From Candidatus Nanoarchaeia archaeon (lineage in GTDB: Archaea > Nanobdellota > Nanobdellia > Woesearchaeales > JAQUVJ01): DNA of 42,687 bases. How positions within the stretch are numbered: position 1 is the first letter of the stretch; each line of letters opens with the position of its first letter. Shown piece after piece: positions 8,765-15,706 of this stretch. Under the pieces are notes generated by a model. It made no database searches and was not told the origin of the DNA. It worked only from the letters and a program-made list of their open reading frames with translations. The stretch lies in assembly GCA_028693395.1 (NCBI GenBank), contig JAQUVJ010000007.1, positions 2,803 to 45,489 of the forward strand, in the 5' to 3' direction. The translations under genes were made by a program, and so were the position numbers.

Positions 8765-9454
8765 TTAAACCAAAAAGTGAACTTCTTTTTTGGATTCTTT
8801 TCCATCAATTATTAAATCAAGTTTGATTATTCCTTTTCTTTTTGCAAGTCTTGCCATTTCAACAGGATCTAAACTTTCATCAGCAATTATATCAGTAATT
8901 TCAAAGATTTGTTTTGTTGAAATAGTTTTATAAGTATTTGCAAAAAAAGAAGAAAATTCTTTATCAAATTCTTTCATTATTTTTTCATCACTAATATTTA
9001 ATCTACAAAAACCTTCAATTATACTACCTGGTTGTCCAAGTGAAGTTTTGGATTTTAGTTCTGTTTTTTTTGATTTTAAGGATAATAATATATTATCGTT
9101 TTTTAATTCATCGTAAAGTTTTTGTAATTTTTCATTAGAAATAACATAATCTAAATCAATTTTATCTCCTTTAGCAGTAGATTTTTTGATTTTTATTTCA
9201 AGATTTTCCATAGTTGATTTTGCTTTTTTTGCTAGAATTTTTCCTTTGATTTCAAATTCAGGACTATCATCATTTTTTATTATGAATTCTAATAAATCAT
9301 TTAAAAGATTAGGTCCTCCTTTTATTGTGATTTTTTTTGCTGTTTTTTTTATTTCGATTGTTTCTTTTTCGAAAATGCCTCTACTATATCTTCTAAATAT
9401 TTTGTGTAAGAATTCGTTTTCTACTTTGTTTTCTAGATCTTTTATGTAAAACAT
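8765..9454 (-). CDS. Unknown soluble alpha/beta protein
   Basis: A 229-residue protein of unknown family with an excellent ribosome binding site (GGTGAT five bases before the ATG). The N-terminal half alternates short strands and lysine-rich helices (FEIKGKILAKKAKSTMENLE). The middle has TSLGQPGSIIEGFCRLNISD, the most conserved-looking segment. The C-terminus ends with MARLAKRKGIIKLDLIIDGK and a beta hairpin. There is no signal peptide, membrane segment or metal motif. The basic charge would suit nucleic-acid binding, but that is a guess. Single-gene context, with no informative neighbour. Confidence 0.6.
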   Translation of the reverse strand: MFYIKDLENKVENEFLHKIFRRYSRGIFEKETIEIKKTAKKITIKGGPNLLNDLLEFIIKNDDSPEFEIKGKILAKKAKSTMENLEIKIKKSTAKGDKIDLDYVISNEKLQKLYDELKNDNILLSLKSKKTELKSKTSLGQPGSIIEGFCRLNISDEKIMKEFDKEFSSFFANTYKTISTKQIFEITDIIADESLDPVEMARLAKRKGIIKLDLIIDGKESKKEVHFLV

Positions 9455-9658
9455 TTTATCACCTGTTCTTTAGTTTTTAATTTTTATAATATGTAATTAA
9501 AGTAATTTAATTATTATTTAAAACTTTATATTTATTAATAAGGATAATAATTTTATATTTTTTATTTATTAATAGAAGAAAAAATAAAAGTATTAATTAA
9601 ATAATATTAAACAAGTAAATAATTAAACATCTAAAAAATAGAGTTGAATAAATCTCTT

Positions 9659-10327
9659 CTATTTTCTTAAAATCTTACTTGTTTTGTTTCTTTCAAAGAT
9701 TGTTCCTATGAAAAAACCTGTTAGTAAAACAAAAATTAAACTTCCAATATATAATGAAATCTCTTTTATTTTTCCTATTAATTTTTCTTTTTCGAAATCT
9801 TTTTCAAAATCATTGTTAAAATCACTATTTTCATCTATTCCTAAAGCCATTATTTCAGGAACTGCACATGAATTTTCTTCACAATTTTCTTCAGTATCTA
9901 AAAAAGAATTTACTTCAGACATTTTATTAAACGTTCTTGCGCTCATTAAATCTTGAGATTGTAATAAACCTAATGAATCAAAATCAATTAAATTATATGA
10001 AAATATAGTTAAAAATGATAAAAGAATTGTTGCAAATAAAATAAAAATCGTTTTATTTTCTCTTTTGTTTGCAATTCTATTTCCTTTTCTTGTTAATGAA
10101 TAGTATTTCCATTTTCTATCAGTTTTTTCTTTTTCTATTAAACTAACTTCTATTAACTTTTCAAGATGTTCTTTTGTTGTTGAATTAGCAAGATTTAATT
10201 CTTTTGCTATTTCTGAAAGAGTATGATCTCTTTTACTTAATAATTGTAAAATTTTTATTCTAGTATCTACAGATAAGACTTTAATCGTTTGATTATCAAT
10301 AATCATTTCTGGTTGTGTTGATATCAT
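9659..10327 (-). CDS. Membrane-tethered winged-helix (ArsR-like) regulator
   Basis: A 222-residue protein. Residues about 12-90 form a winged helix-turn-helix (VLSVDTRIKILQLLSKRDHT; LSEIAKELNLANSTTKEHLE; then a KWKYYSLTRKG wing) of the ArsR/MarR-like archaeal type. A transmembrane helix at about 92-112 (TIFILFATILLSFLTIFSYN) is followed by an extracytoplasmic loop with the pair CEENSC (about residues 150-155). A second helix at about 197-216 (IGSLIFVLLTGFFIGTIFER) returns the tail to the cytoplasm. Such proteins probably regulate genes from the membrane in response to an external or redox signal; the target is unknown. It is divergent from nrdR across a long T-rich spacer. Confidence 0.75.
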   Translation of the reverse strand: MISTQPEMIIDNQTIKVLSVDTRIKILQLLSKRDHTLSEIAKELNLANSTTKEHLEKLIEVSLIEKEKTDRKWKYYSLTRKGNRIANKRENKTIFILFATILLSFLTIFSYNLIDFDSLGLLQSQDLMSARTFNKMSEVNSFLDTEENCEENSCAVPEIMALGIDENSDFNNDFEKDFEKEKLIGKIKEISLYIGSLIFVLLTGFFIGTIFERNKTSKILRK

Positions 10328-10687
10328 ATTTCTTTTACAATTTATTGTTATATTTAAATTATTTGAATTGTTTAGGTTTGTTTTTTTTTGTTTTCTTTCT
10401 TATTTTTTTTAATTTTTTTATTTTCGTATTATTTTTTCATTATTTTTTTTATTTTTTTTATTTTTTTTATATTATTTTATTTTTTTTATATTTTTTATTT
10501 AATTTTTATTTATTTTTTTATATTATTTTCTTTATTTTTTTTACTTTATTTTCTTTGTATTTTATCTAATTTAACTAATAAATCTATTATCTTTTTTTAG
10601 TATATTTTTCAATACTTTTTTTTAGAAATATATATTTAAGAAGTACAAAATTTATAAATGAAATTATCCAATTTAATTAAAATGCAT
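10328..10687. other. Gene-free spacer with a long T-rich tract
   Basis: Divergent intergenic region between the membrane regulator and nrdR. From about 10381 to 10560 the plus strand is almost pure T with scattered A and a few C, and has almost no G. It reads as irregular runs of T(5-9) separated by A or TA. Open frames across it would encode only Phe/Ile/Tyr strings and are not credible genes. The tract could impose stiff DNA or chromatin exclusion, or be a slipped low-complexity expansion. No tRNA-like or GC-rich RNA element is visible. Confidence 0.6.
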
Positions 10688-10703
10688 CATCAAGATGTAG
10701 TGT
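10688..10703 (+). promoter_or_regulatory. NrdR-box-like site 1 (distal)
   Basis: CATCAAGATGTAGTGT agrees with the bacterial NrdR-box consensus acaCwAtATaTwGtgt at most positions, including the core C, A, AT, T, GTGT. Its start lies 31 bases before that of site 2, three helical turns, the spacing typical of paired NrdR boxes. It lies just upstream of the probable TATA box of nrdR. Confidence 0.6.
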
Positions 10704-10718
10704 TTCTTTAAAATTGAA

Positions 10719-10734
10719 ACACAATATGTAGTGG
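10719..10734 (+). promoter_or_regulatory. NrdR-box-like site 2 (proximal)
   Basis: ACACAATATGTAGTGG matches the NrdR-box consensus at nearly every position and ends six bases before the nrdR start codon. A TATA-like TTTAAAATT at 10707-10715 places transcription start near 10737-10740, so this box would cover the start of a leaderless transcript and block it when NrdR is bound. This implies autoregulation of nrdR together with nrdD. Confidence 0.7.
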
Positions 10735-10739
10735 TATCT

Positions 10740-11186
10740 ATGAACTGTCCATATTGCAACTCGGAAAATACTTTAGTAATCGATTCAAGAGAAAATAAAG
10801 GAGGAAGAGCAATAAGGAGAAGAAGAGAATGTGTTATTTGTAAAAAAAGATTTACCACATCAGAAACAATTTTATCAGATGATTTCTTTGTTATAAAAAA
10901 AGATGGTAAAAGAGAACTTTATGATCCTAAAAAATTAGAAAAGGGAGTTTTTACTGCTTTTAACAAATTAGAAGTTCCTGTTGATACAATAGAAAAAGTA
11001 ATTAGATTAATTGAAGATGAAATAAAATCAGGAAGTAAAAAAGAGATGACATCAGTAGAAATAGGAAATGTTGTTTTATCTTATTTAAGAGAAGTTAGTT
11101 TGGTTGCATATATTAGATTTGCATCCGTATATAAGCAATTTCAAACAAAAGAAGATTTTATTAACGAATTGGATGCTTTTAGGTGA
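10740..11186 (+). CDS. nrdR: Transcriptional repressor NrdR
   Basis: A 148-residue regulator of ribonucleotide reductase genes. It senses (d)ATP through an ATP-cone and binds DNA through a zinc ribbon. The ATG at 10740 gives MNCPYCNSEN with zinc ligands Cys3, Cys6, Cys31 and Cys34 (CVICKKRF), the usual NrdR arrangement; a GTG three codons upstream is unlikely. After RAIRRRREC, the ATP-cone runs about residues 45-135 (VIKKDGKRELYDPKKLEKGV). Two NrdR-box-like sites sit immediately upstream. The stop is four bases before the nrdD start, with GGTGAT overlapping the end of the gene, so the two are cotranscribed. NrdR is mostly known from bacteria, with some archaeal representatives. Confidence 0.95.
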   Translation: MNCPYCNSENTLVIDSRENKGGRAIRRRRECVICKKRFTTSETILSDDFFVIKKDGKRELYDPKKLEKGVFTAFNKLEVPVDTIEKVIRLIEDEIKSGSKKEMTSVEIGNVVLSYLREVSLVAYIRFASVYKQFQTKEDFINELDAFR

Positions 11187-11190
11187 TATA

Positions 11191-13239
11191 ATGATAAATT
11201 TTGTAATAAAAAGAGACGGAAGATTGGAAAGATACGATAGAGAGAAAATAAGCAATGCTATATCAAAAGGTTTTAAGAGTATAGGATGTTATAGTGAAGG
11301 ATTATCAAATCAAATATCATTAATTGTAGAAGAAAGATTGAATGAATTAAATAAATCTAATATTTCAATTGAAGATATTCAAAATAATGTTGAAGATGTT
11401 TTAATTGAACAAAATTTTGTTCAAGTTGCAAAAAATTATATTAAATATAGAGAAAAAAGAAGAGAATCAAGAAGTATGAATGATGCTATTGATGTTTCTA
11501 AACAAATTATTGATAATTATATTCAAAATTCACATTGGAAAATAAAGGAAAATGCAAACAGATCTTTTTCACTTCAAGGTTTGAATTGTTGTATTGTAAG
11601 TGATATTGTTTCTACTTATTGGCTAGAAAAAATTTATCCAAAAGAAATTGGTGATGCTCATAAAGATGGAGATATTCATATTCACGATTTAAGTTCACTT
11701 AGTACATATTGTATGGGATGGGATTTAAAAGATTTCTTAAAATTAGGATTTGGTGGAGTTAGAGGAAAAATTGAAAGTGCACCTCCAAAACATTTAAGGA
11801 CTGCTCTTGGACAATTAGTAAATATTCTTTTTACTTTGCAACATGAAAGTGCTGGAGCACAAGCAGTAAGTAGTTTTGATACATATCTAGCTCCTTTTGT
11901 TAGATTTGATAATTTAACATATAAACAAGTAAAACAAGCAATTCAAGAATTCGTTTATAATATGAATGTTCCAACAAGAGTTGGATTTGAAACTCCATTT
12001 TCAAATATAACCATGGATTTAACAATTCCAAGTAATATTGCAAAAGAAAAAGTTATTTATGCAGGAAAAGAAAGAGAAGAAACTTATGGAGAATTTCAAG
12101 AAGAAGTAAATATAATTAATAAGGCATTTTGCGAAGTTATGCTTGAAGGAGACGCTAAGGGAAGAATCTTTACTTTTCCAATTCCAACATACAATGTTTC
12201 TAAAAATTTTGATTGGAACAATCCAATAATTAAAGACGTAATGAAAATAACATCAAAGTATGGAATACCTTATTTTGCTAATTATGTAAACTCAGAAATG
12301 GATCCAGAAGATGCAAGAAGTATGTGTTGTAGATTAAGATTAGATAATAGAGAATTAAGAAAGAGAGGAGGAGGTTTGTTTGGAGCAAATCCATTAACAG
12401 GAAGTATTGGTGTTGTAACAATGAATCTACCAAGAATCGCTTATTTATCATCTTCAAAAGAAGAATTCTTTGATAGATTGGAGCACTTAATGAATTTAGC
12501 AAAAGAATCCCTTGAAATAAAGAGAAAAGTTATTACAAAATTAATGGATGCAGAATTATATCCATATTCAAAAAGATATTTAAGGCAAATATATGAAACA
12601 ACGGGAAATTATTGGTCAAATCATTTTTCAACAATCGGATTAATTGGAATGAATGAAGCATGTTTGAATTTGTTAGGAGAACCAATTTATACAGAAAATT
12701 CAATGAATTTTTCAAAAGAAGTAATGGATTTTATGAGAAATGTTATTTCAGGATTTCAAGAAGAAACAAAGATAATGTATAATTTAGAAGCAACTCCAGC
12801 AGAAGGTACAACTTTTAGACTTGCAAAATTAGATAAACAAAAATTTCCAGATATAATTGTTGCAAATGAGAAAAATTTTAGAGCATTAAATGTTGCTCCA
12901 TATTACACAAATTCAACACAACTTCCTGTAAATTATACAAATGATATTTTCAAAGCATTAGAAATACAAGATCAATTACAAATAAAATATACAGGAGGAA
13001 CTGTTCATCATATATATTTAGGAGAAAGTTTAGCAGATTTAGGTAGTCTAAAATTATTAATAAGAAAAATTTGTGAAAATTATGAATTACCTTATTTTAC
13101 CATATCTCCAATTTTTAGTATTTGTCCTATTCACGGATATATTCCAGGAGCCCATGAATATTGTCCAATATGTGAAGAAAGTGAAGAAAAAGCAATCGAA
13201 CAAAAACCAGTAGATAAATTAAATTTGATATTAAATTAG
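11191..13239 (+). CDS. nrdD: Anaerobic (class III) ribonucleoside-triphosphate reductase, catalytic subunit lacking its glycyl-radical end
   Basis: Reduces ribonucleotides to deoxyribonucleotides without oxygen. The start ATG follows GGTGAT; 682 residues. The N-terminal ATP-cone (about 1-95) provides allosteric control. The ten-stranded barrel carries HKDGDIHIHDL (157-166), QHESAGAQAVSSFDTYLAPF (from 217), SMCCRLRLD with the probable thiyl Cys379/Cys380, and FGANPLTGSIGVVTMNLPR. The C-terminal zinc site has CPIH (645-648) and CPIC (658-661). In ordinary NrdD the glycyl-radical motif follows the zinc site after a few residues. Here a 21-residue charged tail leads to a stop, and the motif is encoded by the next small gene. 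On its own this polypeptide would be inactive. Confidence 0.95.
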   Translation: MINFVIKRDGRLERYDREKISNAISKGFKSIGCYSEGLSNQISLIVEERLNELNKSNISIEDIQNNVEDVLIEQNFVQVAKNYIKYREKRRESRSMNDAIDVSKQIIDNYIQNSHWKIKENANRSFSLQGLNCCIVSDIVSTYWLEKIYPKEIGDAHKDGDIHIHDLSSLSTYCMGWDLKDFLKLGFGGVRGKIESAPPKHLRTALGQLVNILFTLQHESAGAQAVSSFDTYLAPFVRFDNLTYKQVKQAIQEFVYNMNVPTRVGFETPFSNITMDLTIPSNIAKEKVIYAGKEREETYGEFQEEVNIINKAFCEVMLEGDAKGRIFTFPIPTYNVSKNFDWNNPIIKDVMKITSKYGIPYFANYVNSEMDPEDARSMCCRLRLDNRELRKRGGGLFGANPLTGSIGVVTMNLPRIAYLSSSKEEFFDRLEHLMNLAKESLEIKRKVITKLMDAELYPYSKRYLRQIYETTGNYWSNHFSTIGLIGMNEACLNLLGEPIYTENSMNFSKEVMDFMRNVISGFQEETKIMYNLEATPAEGTTFRLAKLDKQKFPDIIVANEKNFRALNVAPYYTNSTQLPVNYTNDIFKALEIQDQLQIKYTGGTVHHIYLGESLADLGSLKLLIRKICENYELPYFTISPIFSICPIHGYIPGAHEYCPICEESEEKAIEQKPVDKLNLILN

Positions 13240-13252
13240 GTGATGAAAGAAA

Positions 13253-13369
13253 ATGAAAACAAAATGTGAAGTTTACGCAAGAGTTGTAGGATTTATAAGA
13301 CCTGTTGAAGGATTTAATGATGCAAAGTTTCAAGAATTCAACGATAGAGTTTTGTTTGAATTAAATTAA
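13253..13369 (+). CDS. Separate glycyl-radical peptide of class III ribonucleotide reductase (38 aa)
   Basis: A 38-codon gene, MKTKCEVYARVVGFIRPVEG then FNDAKFQEFNDRVLFELN. It matches the extreme C-terminus of class III reductases (typically CEVYSRVVGYLRPVQNWN-like), with the radical Gly at residue 13 in RVVGF. It lies in another frame from nrdD (+1), starts at an ATG eight bases after GGTGAT at 13239-13244, and is followed by a T-rich terminator-like stretch. It is therefore an independently initiated gene and not an obvious one-base sequencing slip. It presumably docks its Gly loop into the NrdD barrel near Cys379/380 and needs a radical-SAM activase (NrdG), which is not in this window. Match to the family is clear; function in trans is inferred. 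Confidence 0.85.
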   Translation: MKTKCEVYARVVGFIRPVEGFNDAKFQEFNDRVLFELN

Positions 13370-13402
13370 TTTTTTATTTTTTTTCTTTAATTTTGTTTTT
13401 AT
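13370..13402 (+). terminator. T-rich terminator-like tract after the nrd genes
   Basis: Directly after the stop of the glycyl-radical gene the plus strand reads as runs of T broken by A and C, typical of archaeal U-tract termination. Its position after the 38-codon gene, and the lack of any such tract between it and nrdD, supports one nrdR-nrdD-peptide transcript. Confidence 0.5.
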
Positions 13403-13426
13403 AGATATATTTTTGTTTCTTAGTTT

Positions 13427-13657
13427 TTAAATTTCGCTTAATTTTTTATTTAAGGTTTTTAAATCATTAGAATTTGCTATTATTTTATGATCTTTAAAAA
13501 CTTTTATGGTAATATCTTCGATTTTTATTTGAGTAAAAAATTTATTTTTTAAAGTAATATTATCATTTACTTTTTCCAAAAAAGAATTTAAATTAGTGTC
13601 TTTTAGTTTTATTTCGTAGGTTTTTTCACAAATCTGAACAATATTAAATTCCATCAT
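13427..13657 (-). CDS. Separate C-terminal domain of an E1-like adenylyltransferase
   Basis: A protein of about 75 residues starting at the ATG at 13657 (or 13654), inside the last codons of the upstream E1-like gene (14-base overlap). The sequence NIVQICEKTYEIKLKDTNL, followed by DITIKVFKDHKIIANSND and a terminal helix, resembles the tail domain that follows the second CxxC pair in archaeal MoeB/HesA-type E1 proteins. That domain has a QLCG-like segment and ends in FPDGRAIIKGT plus a helix. Here it is a separate reading frame. It could be a natural split made by overlapping genes, or a single-base frameshift. Its role would be to complete the E1 fold and hold the ubiquitin-like partner. Confidence 0.6.
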   Translation of the reverse strand: MMEFNIVQICEKTYEIKLKDTNLNSFLEKVNDNITLKNKFFTQIKIEDITIKVFKDHKIIANSNDLKTLNKKLSEI

Positions 13658-14471
13658 TACAAACCTCACATTTATTATTTTTATTAAACTTTATTTTTGT
13701 TATATTTATATTTGCAAAATCAAATCTAAGAATAGTATTTATGAATTTTTCTTCATTTTTTTTATTTTTAAATATTTCATAAATAATATTTAAAGCATTT
13801 AAACTCACAATTGTAGGAATTGTAGGAATTACACCGACTTGTTTTAATTTTATGTGAGAATCATTTTTTTTGTTGTAAAAACAATTAAAACAAGAAGATT
13901 CTTTTGAATAATTAGTGAAAAATATTTCTCCAATATTTGAATAAGCAGAAAGAAAAATTGTAGGAATTTTTAATGAATAAGAAATTTCATTTATTTTCTT
14001 TTTACTTTCCATGTTATCTGTTGCAACAACAATGAAGTCACTTTCATCTAATATATCTTGAAGATTTTCATATTTTGTTACATCAATATTATAATTTTCA
14101 ATTGAAATAGATTTATTTATTTTTTTTATTTTTTTCTTTAAACAATCAGTTTTATTTTTGTTTAAATCTTTAATATTGTAATTTTGTCTTTCAAGATTTG
14201 TAAAATCAACTTTATCTTTGTCAATTAAAATTAAATTAATATTACTTCTTGCAATGAATTCAGCCATGTAAGATCCAATTCCTCCACAACCAATTATTGT
14301 TATTGTTTTTGAATTGAAAAGATTTCTTATTTTTGTATCAGAAAAATAAGATCCACATATTCCACAATTTTTATTGTTTTCGTTGATGTTAAAAAAAGGA
14401 ATATTATTTTTATAATTTTTATTATTTTCATAATCTTTTTCTTTTTTTATTTTTAGTTGCATTTTTATCAT
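13644..14471 (-). CDS. ThiF/MoeB-type E1-like adenylyltransferase
   Basis: Activates the C-terminus of a ubiquitin-like sulfur-carrier protein (ThiS/MoaD/SAMP type) by adenylation. It has 275 residues. After a Lys/Asn-rich leader with CGICG (36-40), the Rossmann nucleotide loop TIIGCGGIGSYMAEF lies at 57-72. VDFTNLERQNY supplies the Arg finger, and VVATDNMESK the Asp of the ATP site. Structural zinc is held by CFNC (194-197) and KCEVC near the C-terminus. The protein stops five residues after that last Cys, where homologues continue with another domain; that domain is found in the overlapping downstream gene. Start choice (MIKMQL or MQL) is uncertain. No ThiS/MoaD partner is in the window. 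Confidence 0.88.
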   Translation of the reverse strand: MIKMQLKIKKEKDYENNKNYKNNIPFFNINENNKNCGICGSYFSDTKIRNLFNSKTITIIGCGGIGSYMAEFIARSNINLILIDKDKVDFTNLERQNYNIKDLNKNKTDCLKKKIKKINKSISIENYNIDVTKYENLQDILDESDFIVVATDNMESKKKINEISYSLKIPTIFLSAYSNIGEIFFTNYSKESSCFNCFYNKKNDSHIKLKQVGVIPTIPTIVSLNALNIIYEIFKNKKNEEKFINTILRFDFANINITKIKFNKNNKCEVCNDGI

Positions 14472-14594
14472 TTATTTTATTTTTATTTTATTTTATTTTT
14501 TATTTTATTATTATTATTATTATATATCTTGTAGTAAATTGGATTATTTAATTATTTCCTAATTAACTAAAATTATTTTTAAGAAATTAAGAAA

Positions 14595-14603
14595 TTTTAT
14601 AAA
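14595..14603 (+). promoter_or_regulatory. TATA box of the pilin-like gene
   Basis: TTTTATAAA, about 26 bases upstream of the ATG at 14626, fits a leaderless archaeal promoter and favours that ATG over the one at 14605. The divergent spacer to the left contains an ATT microsatellite (about 14507-14524). Confidence 0.45.
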
Positions 14604-14625
14604 TTTGAATGAATTTTATAAAAAT

Positions 14626-15165
14626 ATGATAAGAAAAATGAATAAAAAAGCAATTGAATTAAGTATTAATTTTATTGTAATTATGGTTATATCATTAATT
14701 GTTTTTGTTTTAGCAATTGGAATTTTAGGAATGATTCGAAACAGTGCAAATGATCAAATTTTAATGTCTGAATCTCAATTTAAGGCAGAAATAGAAAAAA
14801 TGCTTACTGATACTGATGATTCATTTGCAATTCCTTTTGCAGTTGTTGAATTAAAATCTAACAAAGCTTATGTTTTAGAAACAGGAATAAAAAATAAGAT
14901 TGTTGATAATCTTTATTTTAATATATCTGTTGAATTGTTTAAAGCAATTGATTTTAATGGAGATACAATAACAGATAATCCAGAGATTACTTATGGTAAA
15001 GATTTAGTTCATTTAGATAAAAACGAAATAGTTCAAAGAAAAATAATGTTTTCAAAAATGACACAGAAAGGAAGTTATATATACCAATTAAATTTATCGA
15101 ATAGTAATGATGGTTCTAATTTTAATCATCAAGAAAGTCATTTATTTACAATAACCGTAAATTAA
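14626..15165 (+). CDS. Prepilin-like protein
   Basis: About 179 residues from the ATG at 14626 (MIRKMNKKAIELSINF); an ATG at 14605 would add seven. A short basic N-terminus is followed directly by a hydrophobic helix (AIELSINFIVIMVISLIVFVL). The acidic residue close to the start of the helix is the layout of archaeal type IV prepilins, which are processed after the basic stretch. The rest is a hydrophilic, probably extracellular beta-rich domain (ITYGKDLVHLDKNEIVQRK). It probably acts as a pilin or pilin-like subunit with the assembly ATPase at 34.3 kb. Followed after about 28 bases by aIF2 beta. Confidence 0.65.
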   Translation: MIRKMNKKAIELSINFIVIMVISLIVFVLAIGILGMIRNSANDQILMSESQFKAEIEKMLTDTDDSFAIPFAVVELKSNKAYVLETGIKNKIVDNLYFNISVELFKAIDFNGDTITDNPEITYGKDLVHLDKNEIVQRKIMFSKMTQKGSYIYQLNLSNSNDGSNFNHQESHLFTITVN

Positions 15166-15193
15166 TTAAATTTATAGAAATCATGGTGATAAT

Positions 15194-15613
15194 ATGGATG
15201 ATAAAGAATATAATAAATTATTAGAAAAAGCTCTAAATGAAATACCTGTAGATGCAATATCAAAAGAAAGATTTGAAATTCCAAAAGTAACAGGTCATCT
15301 AAGAGGAAATAATACAGTTGTAACAAATATACAACAAGTTTCAAAAGATCTAAATAGAGAGATGGATCAATTATTAAAATTTTTATTAAAGGAATTAGCA
15401 ACTAGTGCAAAATTTCAAGGAAACTCTTTGGTTTTTAATAGGAGGATTCCAGCATCTTCATTAAATGAAAAAATAAAAAAGTTTGCTGATGTTTTTGTTT
15501 TATGTAAAACATGTGGAAAACCAGATACAGAGATTATAAAAGAAAGAAATCTTACATTTATTAAGTGTAATGCATGTGGTGCAAAATCTCCATTAAATTA
15601 TAGTTTCAAGTAG
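15194..15613 (+). CDS. eif2b: Translation initiation factor aIF2, beta subunit
   Basis: The beta subunit of the heterotrimer that brings initiator Met-tRNA to the ribosome. It has 139 residues, the usual archaeal length. The N-terminal helix is followed by the alpha/beta core (about 30-100), including GNNTVVTNIQQVSKDLNR, which contacts the gamma subunit. The C-terminal zinc ribbon has ligands Cys104, Cys107, Cys125 and Cys128 (CKTC, CNAC). The ATG follows GGTGATAAT. It lies between prepilin-like genes, an unusual neighbourhood for this factor, and is followed by a T-rich terminator-like region. Confidence 0.96.
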   Translation: MDDKEYNKLLEKALNEIPVDAISKERFEIPKVTGHLRGNNTVVTNIQQVSKDLNREMDQLLKFLLKELATSAKFQGNSLVFNRRIPASSLNEKIKKFADVFVLCKTCGKPDTEIIKERNLTFIKCNACGAKSPLNYSFK

Positions 15614-15655
15614 ATTTTTGTTTTTATTTCTTTATTTTTTGTTTATTTTTTTCAA
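15614..15655 (+). terminator. T-rich terminator-like tract after aIF2 beta
   Basis: Runs of T5 to T7 separated by single A, G or C begin directly after the stop codon. This is the usual appearance of an archaeal U-rich terminator. Confidence 0.45.
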
Positions 15656-15706
15656 TTATTTCTAAAACAAATCTTTAAATAATATTAATCCATTTATTTT
15701 TCTAAG

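Noticed and set aside
10388-10600. Open frames in the T-rich tract
   Set aside because: They translate to Phe/Ile/Tyr strings caused by poly-T, with no start context or plausible fold.
11104-11190. Upstream in-frame extension of nrdD
   Set aside because: It overlaps the end of nrdR in another frame. The ATG at 11191 has a GGTGAT site and begins at the conserved ATP-cone.
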